Source of the DNA: Warburgia ugandensis
Taxonomy: Eukaryota > Streptophyta > Magnoliopsida > Canellales > Canellaceae
Assembly (NCBI GenBank): GCA_035236585.1
Contig: CP141128.1
Location: 39,910,684-39,974,683 of the forward strand
Length of the DNA stretch: 64,000 nucleotides
Reading direction: 5' to 3'
Positions 22,930 through 35,222 of the stretch are shown piece after piece. The notes under the pieces were generated by a model that saw nothing but the letters and a program-made list of their open reading frames with translations, did no database searches and was not told the origin of the DNA. A program made the translations under genes and the position numbers. Within the stretch, counting starts at the first letter, position 1, and each line of letters opens with the position of its first letter.

Positions 22930-25649
22930 TGTAATGCCCGAGCAATTTACACTATTTTTAACAAAAATTGGACATTTTATGGGAAATAAACTGTGTTAAA
23001 TGTTTTACTTTATTTAAAATAGTAAACAAAGGAATTTGTAAAGAAAATTGGTACCATTAGATTCGACTTGAAAAATGGAATCCAATGCCTCAAAGAATGC
23101 TGAAAACGGAGTTCGTATGAAGAAGTTACGGCCTTTTAAAGATTAGGGGTATTGTGTAATTTAAAAAAAAAAATGAAAAAGATAGAAAATGCAGGGGGCC
23201 GTTTTGATAATGGCACCCCATCATCTTCTTCCTCTAGACTTCTCCAGAAACCCTGTTTCTAGAGGTTTCTACCACCGCCAATGGTAGCACTGCCATAGCA
23301 AGGCTATAAAAAGCCCCTAATCCCCTCTCTTCAAAACACGAGTTTTCCGACTACTTTGGGACTGGGGTTTCCGGCAAAAATCAGAAACCCGTCTCAAGCC
23401 AGTTTCCCTGCATTTTCCGGCAACGGCCAGGCCCGAGTCAGGCCAGCCATTCTCCCCATTCCCCTCTCTTCTCTTTTCTGGTCTTGGCATTGGGGTTTTT
23501 CCCTTCATCGAGTTTTCTGGTGGCATGGAGTTTCAGAACCAGAACGGAGGTCTACCACTGGCGATAGGAGCTCCCTAGGCTACCCAGGTAAGCCGTTTTT
23601 CCCTTTTTCTTTCCGTTTTACTTCCCCCAGGCCAAGATCCATGCCGGATTTGGTCTTTTCCCAACCGGTTTTTCCAGCCGGAGAAGACGAAGCCGGTTCC
23701 AGCCTGCCCTGTATGAACCAGGCATCCTAGGGAAGCCATGCTGCACGTGCGCTTGGGACAGGGTCCTTAAGACGGGTTTCAGGCATACGATAGTGCATAC
23801 ACTGTCCCTGGTGTCTCCTTTGGGTGCGCGCGCGACGTGGGGCACAGGTCCTGGCTCGACTAGGATGCATGGGGTGCCTTGGGAGCTGAGACATGCCATG
23901 CTACACCAAAGGTGCGTCCGTGCGATGCCATCCAGGAAGCGCGACACTTGAGCATTGCATGTGTGCATGCAGAACGCGATCCCTGGCACGGCCTTTGGGC
24001 GCGCACACACATGAGGCGGTCGCAGTTCAACCAGGATGCGTGGGTCTCCTGGGAACTAAGACATGCAGACCTAATGACTATAAAGTTAGGATCAGAGGAC
24101 AATTTACAGAGTTAACCATTGACTAGTAGATCCACATCATAGGATCTAGCCTGACAATGAATTAGGCAAGGACCCATGGACCCTAAAAGGAAAACCTAGT
24201 GATCTAATTTCTAAAAATAGATCAAAATTGATAAGGACTCCTTGTATCCATTCATATCCAGGAGTTTATTAATGAGACCCAGGGACGGGTTGAGTGATGA
24301 AGGATGTGACTCCAGGAGAATTCGAGGTAGGTGCTCTATCGCTACTAGACTTTTAGAAAAAAAAGAACCTATGATTGTTTAGAGGACGCATGTTTTAAGT
24401 TTAAGTTATATGACTTGTTTAGCATGACTTAATCTTATAAACAAATTCAGCATGACTTAATCTTATAAGCGAATTCAGAATGCATATGACAAATACATTA
24501 TGCATAGATATGTTTTGCAAACAATTGCATATATTGCATGATTTGTGAGCATTGAGTTCTTGAAAAATTGCATGTCCTTGAGGGTTACCAAAAGATGCTG
24601 GAGTGCCCAAAAGACGATGGGTAGGCAGCTGTGAGGGACCCAAAGAGGACAGGTTTTGTAAAAGAGGCTTTCACTTGTTTAATCTTATATGATTTGGACT
24701 AATAAGCTCGTGGGCGCTATGCCGAGAGGTTTGGGTTGGCCTCCCAGCCTCTACCACTATTAGGTGGAATGGGTACCACGCCCAAAAAGGGCATGTCCCT
24801 ACGTCGACTGCATGTGGTACAGGGGGCTACCACTAGTGTCACGGCACTGGGTCGATGTGTCATATGCCCCGTGGAGGCTATGAGCGAGTGCCCTCTGGTA
24901 CCCGGGGACCACACGGCGATGAGGTCGTGGGCATAGTGGGCCCTATGGTTTGAGGATTTACATGCATTGCATATGGCATGACATGAGGTTGGTCGACCAT
25001 ACCATATATCCATGAGTTGGATTCAGTTGAGCATTTTATGCATATTATTATGCTTATGATATATATGATACTTTCGACTTGGATTATGCGATTCTTTAAG
25101 TCGTTAGTATTCCCATTTGACAATGGTTTTTAATATCGATATTGAACATGAGTGTTCAAATATGCACATGTTTTAAAGAGCATATGATTTTAAACGTAGC
25201 ATGCATTGTAAAACTAGTAGTGATAGACTCCTACTGAGTATAGTATATACTCACCCAATCCTTAACATTTTTCAGGATAGCTCCATTCACGAATAGAAGA
25301 CGCCTCAGGAGATGTTAGTGCTACGAGCAAGTGAATCAAAAAGGAGACAATTATACATGTAAGTAAACACTCTACCCTTTGGACATGTATTTGTATTTAG
25401 TTACGATTGAAATTTGTGGAGTATTTGGATAGACCTGGGAAAACATTTATGATTTCTGAAGTTCTTTTCAAAAACTACTTTGGTTATTGTGAAAGCAAAT
25501 GACACTCAGGGTTTTCAAAATGAGTTTAAAATAAAAGATTTTTCGTTGCATTGCATGGTTTTTATAAAATGGTTTTCAAATAGGGATGCATCCCGCCTTA
25601 GGAATTAGATATTGCATTTAAAAATGCATGGAAAACCCGGGTCGTCACA
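22930..25649 (+). repeat. LTR 3 of array, complete (2720 bp)
   Basis: The only full-length LTR of the array: TGTAATGCCC...GTCGTCACA, followed by the AGTAT duplication. From about 24240 it carries 1.4 kb that LTRs 1 and 2 have lost. This includes a GC-richer stretch (24700-24990) and the ending AAAACCCGGGTCGTCACA, shared in type with the long LTRs at 809 and 28242. The minus-strand frame at 24717-25013 resembles no known family. Confidence 0.85.
23305..23312 (+). promoter_or_regulatory. TATA box of LTR 3
   Basis: TATAAAAA, same context and offset as in the other two LTRs. Confidence 0.65.
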
Positions 25650-25745
25650 AGTATTATATATTTACATGAGTAATATAGGATGGTTCTTGAGGAACTGTCC
25701 TATATTTTTAATATAAGACGGTTCTTGAGGAACCGTCCTATATTT
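25650..25745. repeat. CACTA-type subterminal repeats, block 4 (with AGTAT duplication)
   Basis: After AGTAT (25650-25654) come ATATAGGATGGTTCTTGAGG, AACTGTCCTATATT, AAGACGGTTCTTGAGG and AACCGTCCTATATT, forming two hairpins. It is the direct continuation of 14400-14510. Confidence 0.75.
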
Positions 25746-25980
25746 TCAACCATACCATAGCTTAGTTGGATGGGTCAAGGTGATGAGTAAATAGGTCGCA
25801 TGTCAAACAGGTCAACACGATGAGTCAAATTGATTGACTCGAACACGACACAATTTTTGGCGTGTCATTTTCGGGTCAACCCGAAAATGACACAAACACA
25901 ATAAGACTCGACCTGAACCTGCTAAATTTGTGTCGGGTTTGAGTCGTGTTATCTTGTCGTGTCATTTTTTCCGCCCCTAG
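25746..25980. repeat. Short repeat with CGTGTC words and perfect palindrome
   Basis: It contains ACACGATGAGTCAA, GACTCGAACACGACACAA and TCGTGTTATCTTGTCGTGTC words, plus a perfect inverted repeat. The arms are 25862-25876 (GTGTCATTTTCGGGT) and 25879-25893, with a 2-base spacer. Such CGTGTC-rich pieces are dispersed in plant genomes. I cannot assign this one to a family. Confidence 0.6.
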
Positions 25981-28242
25981 GCCCAAACTAGGAAAATAAT
26001 AAACCCCATGAATGACATTGTAAATGTTCATGGACTTAATTAAAATCAATTAGAAAGAGTACTTAGGGTCAACATGCTTACAGGAACCTTATGAAAGGTT
26101 GAGCTAAGGTCACTCTAGTGAAGTTTGAACATAGTGGTTAAGGGGGTTGTCTAATAGAGCCTCGTTCTTCCCCTATCTTTAGTTGATGTTTGTGAGGTCT
26201 AAATGCCTCCTTACATGAGGATTGAAGTAACCACTTTGTGTTCACCCATTCAGCTAGTAAGCCTTAACCAATTGGAAATAAGAGGAGCAATCTAGACTTA
26301 GGCTGAAATAAGTTACCTTCAACGAGCAAAACATTAACTAGTTGAATGATAATAGTAAGAGCATAAGAGGTTAGTAAATTATCTAACCCTAATAAAAACT
26401 GTAAGTAACATAAGGATGATCAAACAAGATCCATTAGATCTTGAATGATCAAGAAGAATAAGAATAAGAATATTGTATTGTATCTAGTATGCATGTTATA
26501 GATCAAATCTAGTTCATTAGATTAGATAATCAAAACCCTTGATCAAAGATGATGCAAGGAAGAAAACCAAGATCATCCTCCTTAGGGATGATCCAATAAC
26601 CGAACTTAGATCAAAGAAGAACTAGATGATAAAAGATCTAGGACCTTGATCTTTATCAACATGTATAGATTATCGATCAAAGGATCTATGAAAGATCAAG
26701 ATCAAGGAGATGGACACACAAAGACTTAAAGATAGAAAATACTTAGATATGAATGATTTAAAGATCATTCTAAACATCAGATCTAGTAATCAATAGGATT
26801 GTTCATAATTTATATATATTGACAGTATGTATGGATGTACAGATTACATACATCAGTCAAGATCATGGAAGATCTGGGAAAAGGGATCACTACTTAAAAG
26901 TAGGAGGATTTGATGAATGCATTTACATGAGATGTACATGATTGAACCCATGACCTTATGTTGATAAGAGTAATGTTAATACTTGTATTAAATCCCCTAA
27001 AACCCTTATGATCTAACTAAACACATATAAAATGGTTAAGAACTAGACTCTAAGTGAATCGGGAACTAGAAGATATTTCAGCCCTAAGTAAACAGACAGA
27101 TTGTCTAATATGTATGAAATCTATTTTACATGCAAGCTTAGAGGCTTGTGATTTTGTTTTAATAGGCATAAGCCTAGGGGATGCTATGCTAGAGGAGTTA
27201 TGACGGTTTAGCCACCCGCTTCTTGAAATTTGATGATTTGATGATACATTGCCCTATGAGAGGCTAAAAGTCAGGTGGGGCAATTATGGGAAGCCCAACA
27301 CTATAAAAGTCCTGTCTCCCCATATGGGCAGTGACATAATCTTTTCCACCGTGGTATCAGTGGTGAACAGGGTAGTTATCTGAGCACGCTAGTACAGATT
27401 AGACTACAACATGGTAGCCCCTTGATTATTTTGCACTATGATGCATATGAGAGTAGGCATAGTGAAATGCCTTATGTTTTAGCATGATGAAATGCTAGGT
27501 AATTATATATTACCAATATTTCCCAAGAAGGAAAATTTCCAGTGTAGGATTAGCTGAAATACTGAATTCTCATAATGGAGAGAATTGATCAGCTTAGTTG
27601 GCAATGATATTTGACTACTTTCATAAATTTATCTGATTTACCCATGTATAGTATGTATCTATATGGATGTACATATATTACAAAGTAAAGAGTAGAGACA
27701 TGAATATGTTTAGGGATAATGGGATTATGATGTATTAGAATTATATTATCAATTATTATGCTTCTTGAATCCCCTACCAAGCATTGCTTGTTGAGATATT
27801 GTAAATGTTGCAATGTCTCAAGTACAAGGAGAGTTAGGAGCTTAAGACGATAGAAGACTTGAAGAGAATAATCTTCAATGTATACCCCTTGAAGACATGT
27901 ATTTTACTTTGTTTGAGAGTATTGTATTGTAATGAGAGTTTCATTGTATGGTGAGCTTTGAGTTTTGGATTATGTAATTTGGACAAGTATTGTAATGGAT
28001 TTGGCTGTACTGTGAACCACTGGATGGATTCTGGAATTTAATAAAAGTATATTCCTTCAATGGAATTTTATCTTGTACAAATTTCTACTTATGTTATGTA
28101 TGAAGTGATGACTTGGGTTTTACGAAACAAGTTCTAAAGAAAAGAATTTTTGTTGCTTTGTTTTGCAAATTTTTTTTACTATTAAGGGCCCTACCTTTCA
28201 AAATATATTACAAAATGTGTTAGAAAAACCCAGGTCGTCACA
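25981..28242 (+). mobile_element. Truncated long LTR (copy B)
   Basis: It starts at CCCAAACTAGGAAAATAATA and ends AAAACCCAGGTCGTCACA. It parallels 33112-35222 (copy C) and the reverse complement of the left part of the long LTR at 809-6621. Shared landmarks are AAACCCCATGAATGAC, GATAAGGATGATCAAACA-type blocks and a region near 27170-27420 with GGCATAAGCCT, GGTTTAGCCACC and CAGTGGTGAACAGGG. The 5' part of the LTR is missing. No coding region is seen. Confidence 0.75.
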
Positions 28243-29417
28243 TAAACATCAAGAATAAAGAGGAGCAATAGCTTTAATTCCAGAACTTTATTGAATCTGA
28301 TGGGCTTTAGGAAACTTAGGAAATGATATAGGCCATCCTTGCTCAACCCAGAGACATAAAGCCTACACAATATAGTATACCACTAGTTAGCCTTTTGAGC
28401 CTATTATTAAGCCTTTTCTTTCTTAACCCCATTCACCTTAACCTAGAATAATCTAGTAAAATAAATAATAATTACCCATCTTCAAAATGAGTAGAGTAGA
28501 AAACATTCAAAAATAGGTCAAAAAGTCAAAGAAGTGAGAAAAATTAGTTGTCTTTCTTTCAAAGAAAAAAAAAATGAAAAAGAAAAAGAAAGACAAAAAA
28601 TTTGAAAAAGAAATTCACTTCAAGTACAAACCATGAAGAAAAGTTGTCCTAGCAGATATTCATTGAAGACATCTCCTCAATTTTGAACCTTTGAAATTAT
28701 GATACTTGTTTTTCTAAACCTATCCTAAGCCTACATTTCATACTAAGTAAAGACCTATTGATCTTAGGTGGGCATAGCCTTAAACAGGAGATAAAAAGAA
28801 AGAATTAAGGTAAAAGACCCTTAATATTCTTGGTGATAGCGTCCACTCTTAGGGATCACTTTCATTTGTCTCATGAAAATTTAAAAGAATTATGTGAACC
28901 ATCAGCTTGTTGGATTCGGTCACATAATGAGGGAAATATGTTTAACCCCTCATCTGAGAGTTTTATTTCTGAGTGTATACCTGTGAGGATTTGAGGTCAA
29001 GGCATATTTCCAATGGAAGGTAAGCATATCCAATTAGAAGTCAAGATTTATGTGGCTGTACATACACATATGCACTCCAAGGAATATCTCAAATAAGATG
29101 TCTTTAATATGTGCATAGTATGTAAGATTGTCTAATCCTCTTCATTAAGTTGTCAAAAATTAGTAAAGTTGCTATTGAATAAGGATTCTATAAGATAAAA
29201 TAGGGGACTCAACTTTATTAAATTTTGTGGGTATATTCACTACAAACCCTCACGAGGCCTAACTCGTCCACTAGGGGTAACCTAGCAGTTCAAGGGCTTG
29301 TTGCATATGCTAAATGCAATCGTGAGTACCTACAAAAGTGGCACCTTGTACTACTTTGTGAAAAAAAAGTTGTCTACATATTTTGCTCAGGACTAGCAAA
29401 ATGCTGGTTGGGGTGTG
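28243..29417 (+). mobile_element. Athila-like element D, 3' internal region
   Basis: It matches the post-integrase regions at 62810-64000 (+), 51490-49595 (-) and 38500-36751 (-). Shared blocks are GGCTTTAGGAAACTTAGGAAAT, an A/AAG-rich stretch (28560-28640), GAAAAGTTGTCCT, and text leading to GCAAAATGCTGGTTGGGG. The last is the polypurine tract (about 29404-29417). gag, pol and the 5' LTR are absent. The +68-residue frame at 29225 lies in this non-coding region. Confidence 0.65.
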
Positions 29418-31081
29418 TGTTAAGTGTTTAATTTTGACTAAAAGACCCTTAGTTTAGCATTCAATTAGATCTTCTAACCGTTTAAATTTGCAAAATTTGG
29501 CTTGATTTTAAATTTATCTCAAATTGACCATTCAAACCTTAATTTTTCAAAATCAATGAGCAGATGATCATTAGAGCTTATTATATGATTAATGTATGGT
29601 TCAGATGATTCTATTTTAGTCTTTTATTTTACAGATCAACTAAAGAAGGGTTGGATGGCTCAGATCTATGTTCAATGGTGTAGATCAAGTGAAGATCAAT
29701 AAGGCAGGAGTCCTAAAAGGAAGAAGAGTCCTAAATGGAAGAAGAAGAGTTTCCTAATAGGAATCTACCTCTTTAAGGAAAGAGTTAGAGGAAGATTAGG
29801 AAAGAAAAAACATTATAAAGAGGGAGACCCGTATGGAGTTTTTTTTTGGGGGTGGGGGGGGGGGGGGGGGTTGGTTTAGTTTTTGTTTGGATGCGTTTTT
29901 CTTTGTTTGTGTGCATTCCAATTGAGTTGCTCATTTCACTTTTGTTTTCGTTCAACTGCACTTTCCTTGTTCATTTTTTGTTCCTATTTCTAGTTTTGTT
30001 CACCGCACATCCAATCTCTCACTCCTGCATCAATCGCACCATCTCATCACCGACTAGGCATTATTTTTTTTCCCATTTTACATCTCCTCAAAGCCTCACT
30101 GCATCTCTTCTTTGCTTAGATCTCCTCCAAGCACCACCACGCTATTCTTCTCTATATGAACCAGGCATGATTTTTTCTCTCTCTTCTATTGTCGCGCCCA
30201 ACCCAGAGCTTCCTCATCACTGGCAGCATCTTTTCACCTGGCCAGCACTCCTCTACTCCCATCTGCCCTTCACCCATATCTTATTTGATACTTCAGGGTG
30301 GGTCCAACACTTTCACCCTTTCTCTTCAAGTGGGCACCAGATGACGCTTAGAAAGGGCATCATTTTTCTTTCACCAGACGAGCACCCCATTGGGCCTCCA
30401 AGGCAGCTCCCCATTCCAAACTCCAAGCAGCCCATGCATCCTCTCCGGCAGCTTAATACTGGCCCCTGCCTCCATTAAGCCAGACCTGAACTGGACGATG
30501 CTTAGATTGGAACCAGATGACGTCCGGCTCCAACCTCTTCCACCAGCCGGCCCAAGGAGAGAAAACCCAGATTAGTTCTTTCCCCACTCTCTTCTTCTCT
30601 CCTTTCTGCCCTTCTACTCTGGCTCCATCTCCTCCATCCTCCAGTCTTCTTCTCCATTGCGTTTAAGTCTGGTTTTTGTTAAAAAACAGATTTTTAATAA
30701 AATTTCATTTTTGCCCTATCCTCTTTAGATGCAATTACATTTTTGTCCTTTTCTGTTACTTACATCTATGTCCCTATTCTATTCAAGATTTATTTTATCC
30801 ATCTTCTGACAATGTTATTCAGGGATAGTGCTATCCACAGACAGTGTAATTCAGGGATGGTTAATTACTTTTATTTTATGCCTTTTGGACTTCAAATTTG
30901 TGTAAATTGCATCAATTGAATAAAACTGAATAGTTAGGTTAGTTCTGTTATTTTCTTTAAGTTTTAAATAATTAAATTTTATAAAAAAAACTCCAAAATT
31001 CTCAAGCGAGTCCCTATAGGATCGACTCGTATTTGTGAAGCTATACTACAATAGTTCATGCACTTGCAAAAAACATCATCA
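29418..31081 (+). repeat. LTR of Athila-like element D
   Basis: It starts TGTTAAGTGTTTAATTTTG right after the polypurine tract. It ends with CTATACTACAATAG, TGCACTTGCAAAAAACATCATCA, an R/U5 ending shared with the LTR right of 41480 on the minus strand. Inside lie a T9-G17 homopolymer (29839-29870) and a pyrimidine-rich part. The 210-residue open frame at 29846-30478 begins in the poly-G and shows no known domain; I read it as chance. Confidence 0.6.
29839..29870 (+). repeat. T run then G17 homopolymer
   Basis: TTTTTTTTT (29839-29847), GGGGG, T, then 17 G (29854-29870). It can form quadruplex structures and is prone to sequencing length error. Confidence 0.9.
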
Positions 31082-34000
31082 CTAATGTCCCTCATGAGGT
31101 CCCCTACAATGCCCCAAAATCTCAGCTTCAGAATCCTGCTCCATCTCCCCTATTTCTTCCTTCTTTCCTCCCTTGTTTTTTTTTCTTTTTTCTCTGTGGG
31201 CATGTCCCCAGACGCACCTGTGCAGATGACCTCGTGTCTACATTGGGAGCGTCTAGAGACGCGTCGTCCCCAATGAACCAGGGTTTCTACCCAAGAAACC
31301 CTAATTCAATTAGCCATTGCATTCCATCCAACGGCTCCAGATCTCCACTGTTGGATCTATTCAAGCTAAGGAAATCTACAAAAGCCCTAAAGTCCTATGA
31401 TGATCCACTTCATGGATAACCGGAAAAATCAAAACAAAGACAAGGACAGTACTGGGTACCACTTCCAGTGATTATTCTAAGTTATTCTGACCAATCTAGC
31501 TGTTAAATGGTGATCTTACATCGTTAAAACGAAGCAGGGATAGGGCATCTATGTTTCCCCTCCTTCTCCGACAATGAACCAGAGATCTTGGCATTTGTAC
31601 ATTATTCCGGCAACCTAGGACTTCTTGGAATTATTTCTTCATCTCCGGTGAACTTCTCTTCACCAAACTGGCATAGGTAGGTGCACCCTTCACCCCTCTA
31701 TTCATTCCGGCATTACTTAGGTATTTTTAGGCCACCAAAAGGTCTGCCCCAACCATTGATCCATTAGAGATGATGGATTCGGCTTGGATGGTGGAGATCT
31801 AATCATAGATAGCTCAGATGAAACTTTTGAGCCATTGGATGATTTCTTGGGGCCCAAAGACCCCAAGAGATGAAATCTAGGGCTTTGATCTTGACTGATG
31901 GAGGAGATCCTGTGAAGGGTGATCTGACAGTCCAGATCTGGACCGTCTCTCCTATCACCGGTCACTGCTACCAGTTCACCGATAAATAGTGGTAACAACC
32001 ACGGGCGTTGGTCGTCCTCGCACCCGCTAAGCCCATATTAGACTTGAGCCATCCAATTTTTTTAACTGAGAGCTTATTTCTTCAATTAAGAGCTCAATTT
32101 AGCTTTGATTTTAGATCTAAAAGTTGCTATAGATTCCTTATTACTTGTATAAGGTACTGAATTTAGAAAAATTATGTTTTGATGTGTATAAAATTCTATT
32201 ATTAAAGAAAAGTATTACTAATTCCTATGATCAGTGAAATTTGGAATGATAAGACTTTATAATTCTGATCCACATATGATCTTGTAATTTTGGAACATGG
32301 AATCAATGGTTAGAAGTGATTGATCTGTGTTTAATTAAGAGATCTAGCCTTAAAAGAAAAAAATCATAAAAATGAACATGGATCTTCATAATCAAGTATG
32401 ATCAGACCTTTTAAAATAGTTTATATAATGATCTAAATGTATAATTATAATAATTAAATGATTGGATGTAATTTATTTTCTAGATCTTAAGATCTTGACC
32501 CTTAAAAGTAGTAAAATTCATAAAAATAAGTGGTAATCTCCTTGATCAATTTGATCAAGGATGGTTAGACTTATTAGATGTATTTGGATGATGATATAAA
32601 GTTAAGATCATATGGATTGATGGACTTGATGATGATAATTTGGGATATATTAAATTCTATGCCCTTAAATTGGATAAAATGGCTTAAGATCTTCTTGATT
32701 GGTTGGATCAAGAAGCATTAGATCATTTGATGAGATGCATCAATGATCTAGTGATAAAATCATATTAAGAAAATGTATTAGATATAAATGAAAACGAAAG
32801 ATCAAGATCTAAACCCTAAATGAGATGAAAAATAAATAGGAATCAAATATGACCGTTGGATCATGATGAACAATTATGGCATGTTAAATTTTCATTTGAA
32901 TGTTATTATAAATGTCTTTTATTTCTTAGTAGATTTTATTGTTAGATTTATTTATTTTTTTATGCTTTAATGCTTATGTTATGTAAATTGCATTGAAAAT
33001 ATAATTAAATGAAAAATAGAGTTGAAGGACATTTATATGGAATGAATGACATGGACTTAATAATAGTAAGGGCTATATTTAGTAGGACAATATAGGATTA
33101 TCATATCCTTGGCCCAAACTAGGAGAATAATAAACCCCATGAATGACACTTTAAATGTTCGTAGACTTAATTAAAATCAATTAGAAAGAGTACTTAGGGT
33201 TAAAATACTCATAGGAACCTTATGAAATGTTGAGCTAAGCTCACTCTAGTGAATGTTAAACATGGTGGTTAAGGGGGTCTTCTAATAGAGCCTTGCTCTT
33301 CCCCTACCTTCCGTTGATGTTTGTGAGGTAAAATGCCTCCTTACATGAGGATTAAAGTAACCACTTTGTGTTCAACCATTCAACTAGTAAGCCTTAGTCA
33401 ATTGAAAATAAGAGGAGCAGTCTAGACATAGGATGAAATAAGCTATCTTCAACTAGTAAAACATTAACTGGTTGAATAATAATAATAAGATCATAAACAG
33501 TTAGTAAAATATCTAATCTTAATAAAAATGGTATGTAAGATAAGGATGATCAAACAAGATCCATAGGATCTTGGATGATGAAGAACAATAAGAATCCTAA
33601 TGTTGTAGTAAGTATCCATGTATGTTTGTTATATATCAAATCTAGATCATTAGATTAGCTAATCCAAACCCTTGATCAAATATAATTCAAGGAAGAGAAC
33701 CAGGATCATCCGCCTTAGGGATGATCAAATAACTGAACTTAGATCAAAGAAGAACTAGATGATAGAAGATCTAGGCCCTTGATCTTTATCAACAAGTATA
33801 GATTGTTGATCAAAGGATCTATGAAAGATCAAGATCAAGGAGATGGACACACAAAGACTTAGAGATAGAAAATTCTTAGATTTGAAAGATTAGAAGATCA
33901 TTCTAACCATTAGATTAGAAGATCCTTACACTTAATAACATTTGGTATATGAATACCAAATTAAAGGACATTGGGATTATTTACAATAAATGATTAATCC

Positions 34001-35222
34001 CTAAACTTATATGAACATGGGTATCATTCATTGTAAATGAGGATCCCTAAATTTAGAAATGAGATTATATCCTTAGTATGAGGATATTGAATACGAGGAT
34101 GATAATATAAACATATAGATTGTCCAAGATGTACAAGAAGTATTTTAGATACAAGCATGGGGCTTGTGGTTTTGTTTTAAATAGGCATAAACCTTGAGAT
34201 GCTATGCTAGGGAAGTTATGAGGGTTTGGCCACCTACTTCCTGAAATTTGATGATATTATGATACCTTTCCCAAAGAGAGGCTAAAAGTCAGGTGGGACA
34301 ATTATGGGAAGGCCCCACTGTGAAAGTCCTATCTTCCCATACGGGTAGTGACACAATATTTTCTGCCATGGTATCAGTGGTGAACAGGGCAGCTATCCGA
34401 GTACGCTAATACGGATCAGACTGCAGCATGGTAGTCCTTGAGTATTTTGCATTATGATGCATGGCATAGAGAGATGCCAATATAGCCCTTTGAGGGGCTA
34501 TTTTCCCAGTAAAAGTTTGGATGATTTATCAACTCAGTATATATGAGAACGCTTATTGATGTTTGAGATATTGACTAATTTTCACATCTTTTGACAATAT
34601 ATATATACATACGATATAGTGGTGAGTGGTTTGGAATTATCATAGTAGATGTTACATGATAAATTATATGATAGAATGATCATATATGGTATGGTTCATG
34701 GAAATTGAATTATGTGATTCATATGGAATATGATGATTATGAATACTATACTTTTGAATTATACAATTCCATATGTTCTTGAATCCCCTACCAAGCATAG
34801 CTTGCTGAGATATTATAAATGTTTGAATGTTTACAATATCTCAGATATAGAAAGAAAAGAATGGAGGGACAAGAAATGGGAAGACAAAGACCATACTATT
34901 GATCAAGACTATGTACTATTGTGGAAAGGATTAGATTGTATTTTGATTTGTGTATTTTGGACATAAGATGTAATAAAGGGGCTGTGTATGTGAACCATTG
35001 GATCGATCCTACAATTTTAATAAAATGAGTTTCTTTGGAAACATATGTCGTATAAAAAACTATGTATGTATATGTAAGTGAAACGTGGAATACGGGTTTT
35101 CTGAAAAGAATTTCAAAGAAAAAAAATTCCGTTGCTTAAGTTTTCAAAATGTTTGCAAAATTGGTTGACCACCATTTGAAAATAAATAATGAAAATGTAT
35201 TTCAAAAACCTAAGTTGCCACA
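31082..35222 (+). mobile_element. Truncated long LTR (copy C)
   Basis: Same family as the long LTR at 809-6621 in opposite orientation. 31200-31400 parallels the reverse complement of 5700-5890 (GACGCACC, GAAACCCTAATTCAATTAGCC, TCCACTGTTGGAT). 33112-35222 parallels copy B. It ends AAAACCTAAGTTGCCACA. The first 0.7 kb or so of the LTR is missing at the junction with element D. Frames in it are short and resemble nothing known. Confidence 0.75.

Larger units (their letters stand above)
14511..25649 (+). mobile_element. Tandem LTR retroelement array (Del/Tekay-like), LTR-int-LTR-int-LTR
   Basis: The insertion begins TGTAATGCCCGAGC, ends GGGTCGTCACA, and is flanked by AGTAT (14506-14510 and 25650-25654). 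LTR starts recur at 14511, 18724 and 22930, giving periods of 4213 and 4206 bp. Before the second and third LTR stands AATTTCTAGGAGGAAATTC then TTTAAGGGGGTAATAA. This is the polypurine tract context typical of Del/Tekay chromoviruses, where the end of the pol frame overlaps. The internal units hold no readable gag or pol. The first two LTRs lack about 1.4 kb of their 3' part and share the same deletion junction. The third LTR is complete (2720 bp). The array therefore looks like one deleted element duplicated by unequal LTR recombination. Confidence 0.85.
688..25745 (+). mobile_element. CACTA-type DNA transposon, non-autonomous, with two nested retroelements
   Basis: Five blocks carry the same TATAGGACGGTT / AACCGTCCTATA motif in both orientations: 688-808, 6622-6764, 8255-8550, 14400-14510 and 25655-25745. 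They flank a gene of the CACTA second-ORF type (9637-13455). Without the two inserted retroelements (809-6621 and 14511-25649) the span is about 8 kb, a normal CACTA size. No first-ORF (TNPD-like) transposase is visible, so the element would depend on a helper. I could not find matching CACTA... / ...TAGTG termini at the outer ends. The leftmost block could instead be a separate, short, related element. The association is strong; the exact ends are not known. Confidence 0.5.

Noticed and set aside
24717..25013. Overlapping 98- and 66-residue frames in LTR 3
   Set aside because: They sit in the GC-richer part of the LTR, overlap on both strands and resemble no protein family I know.
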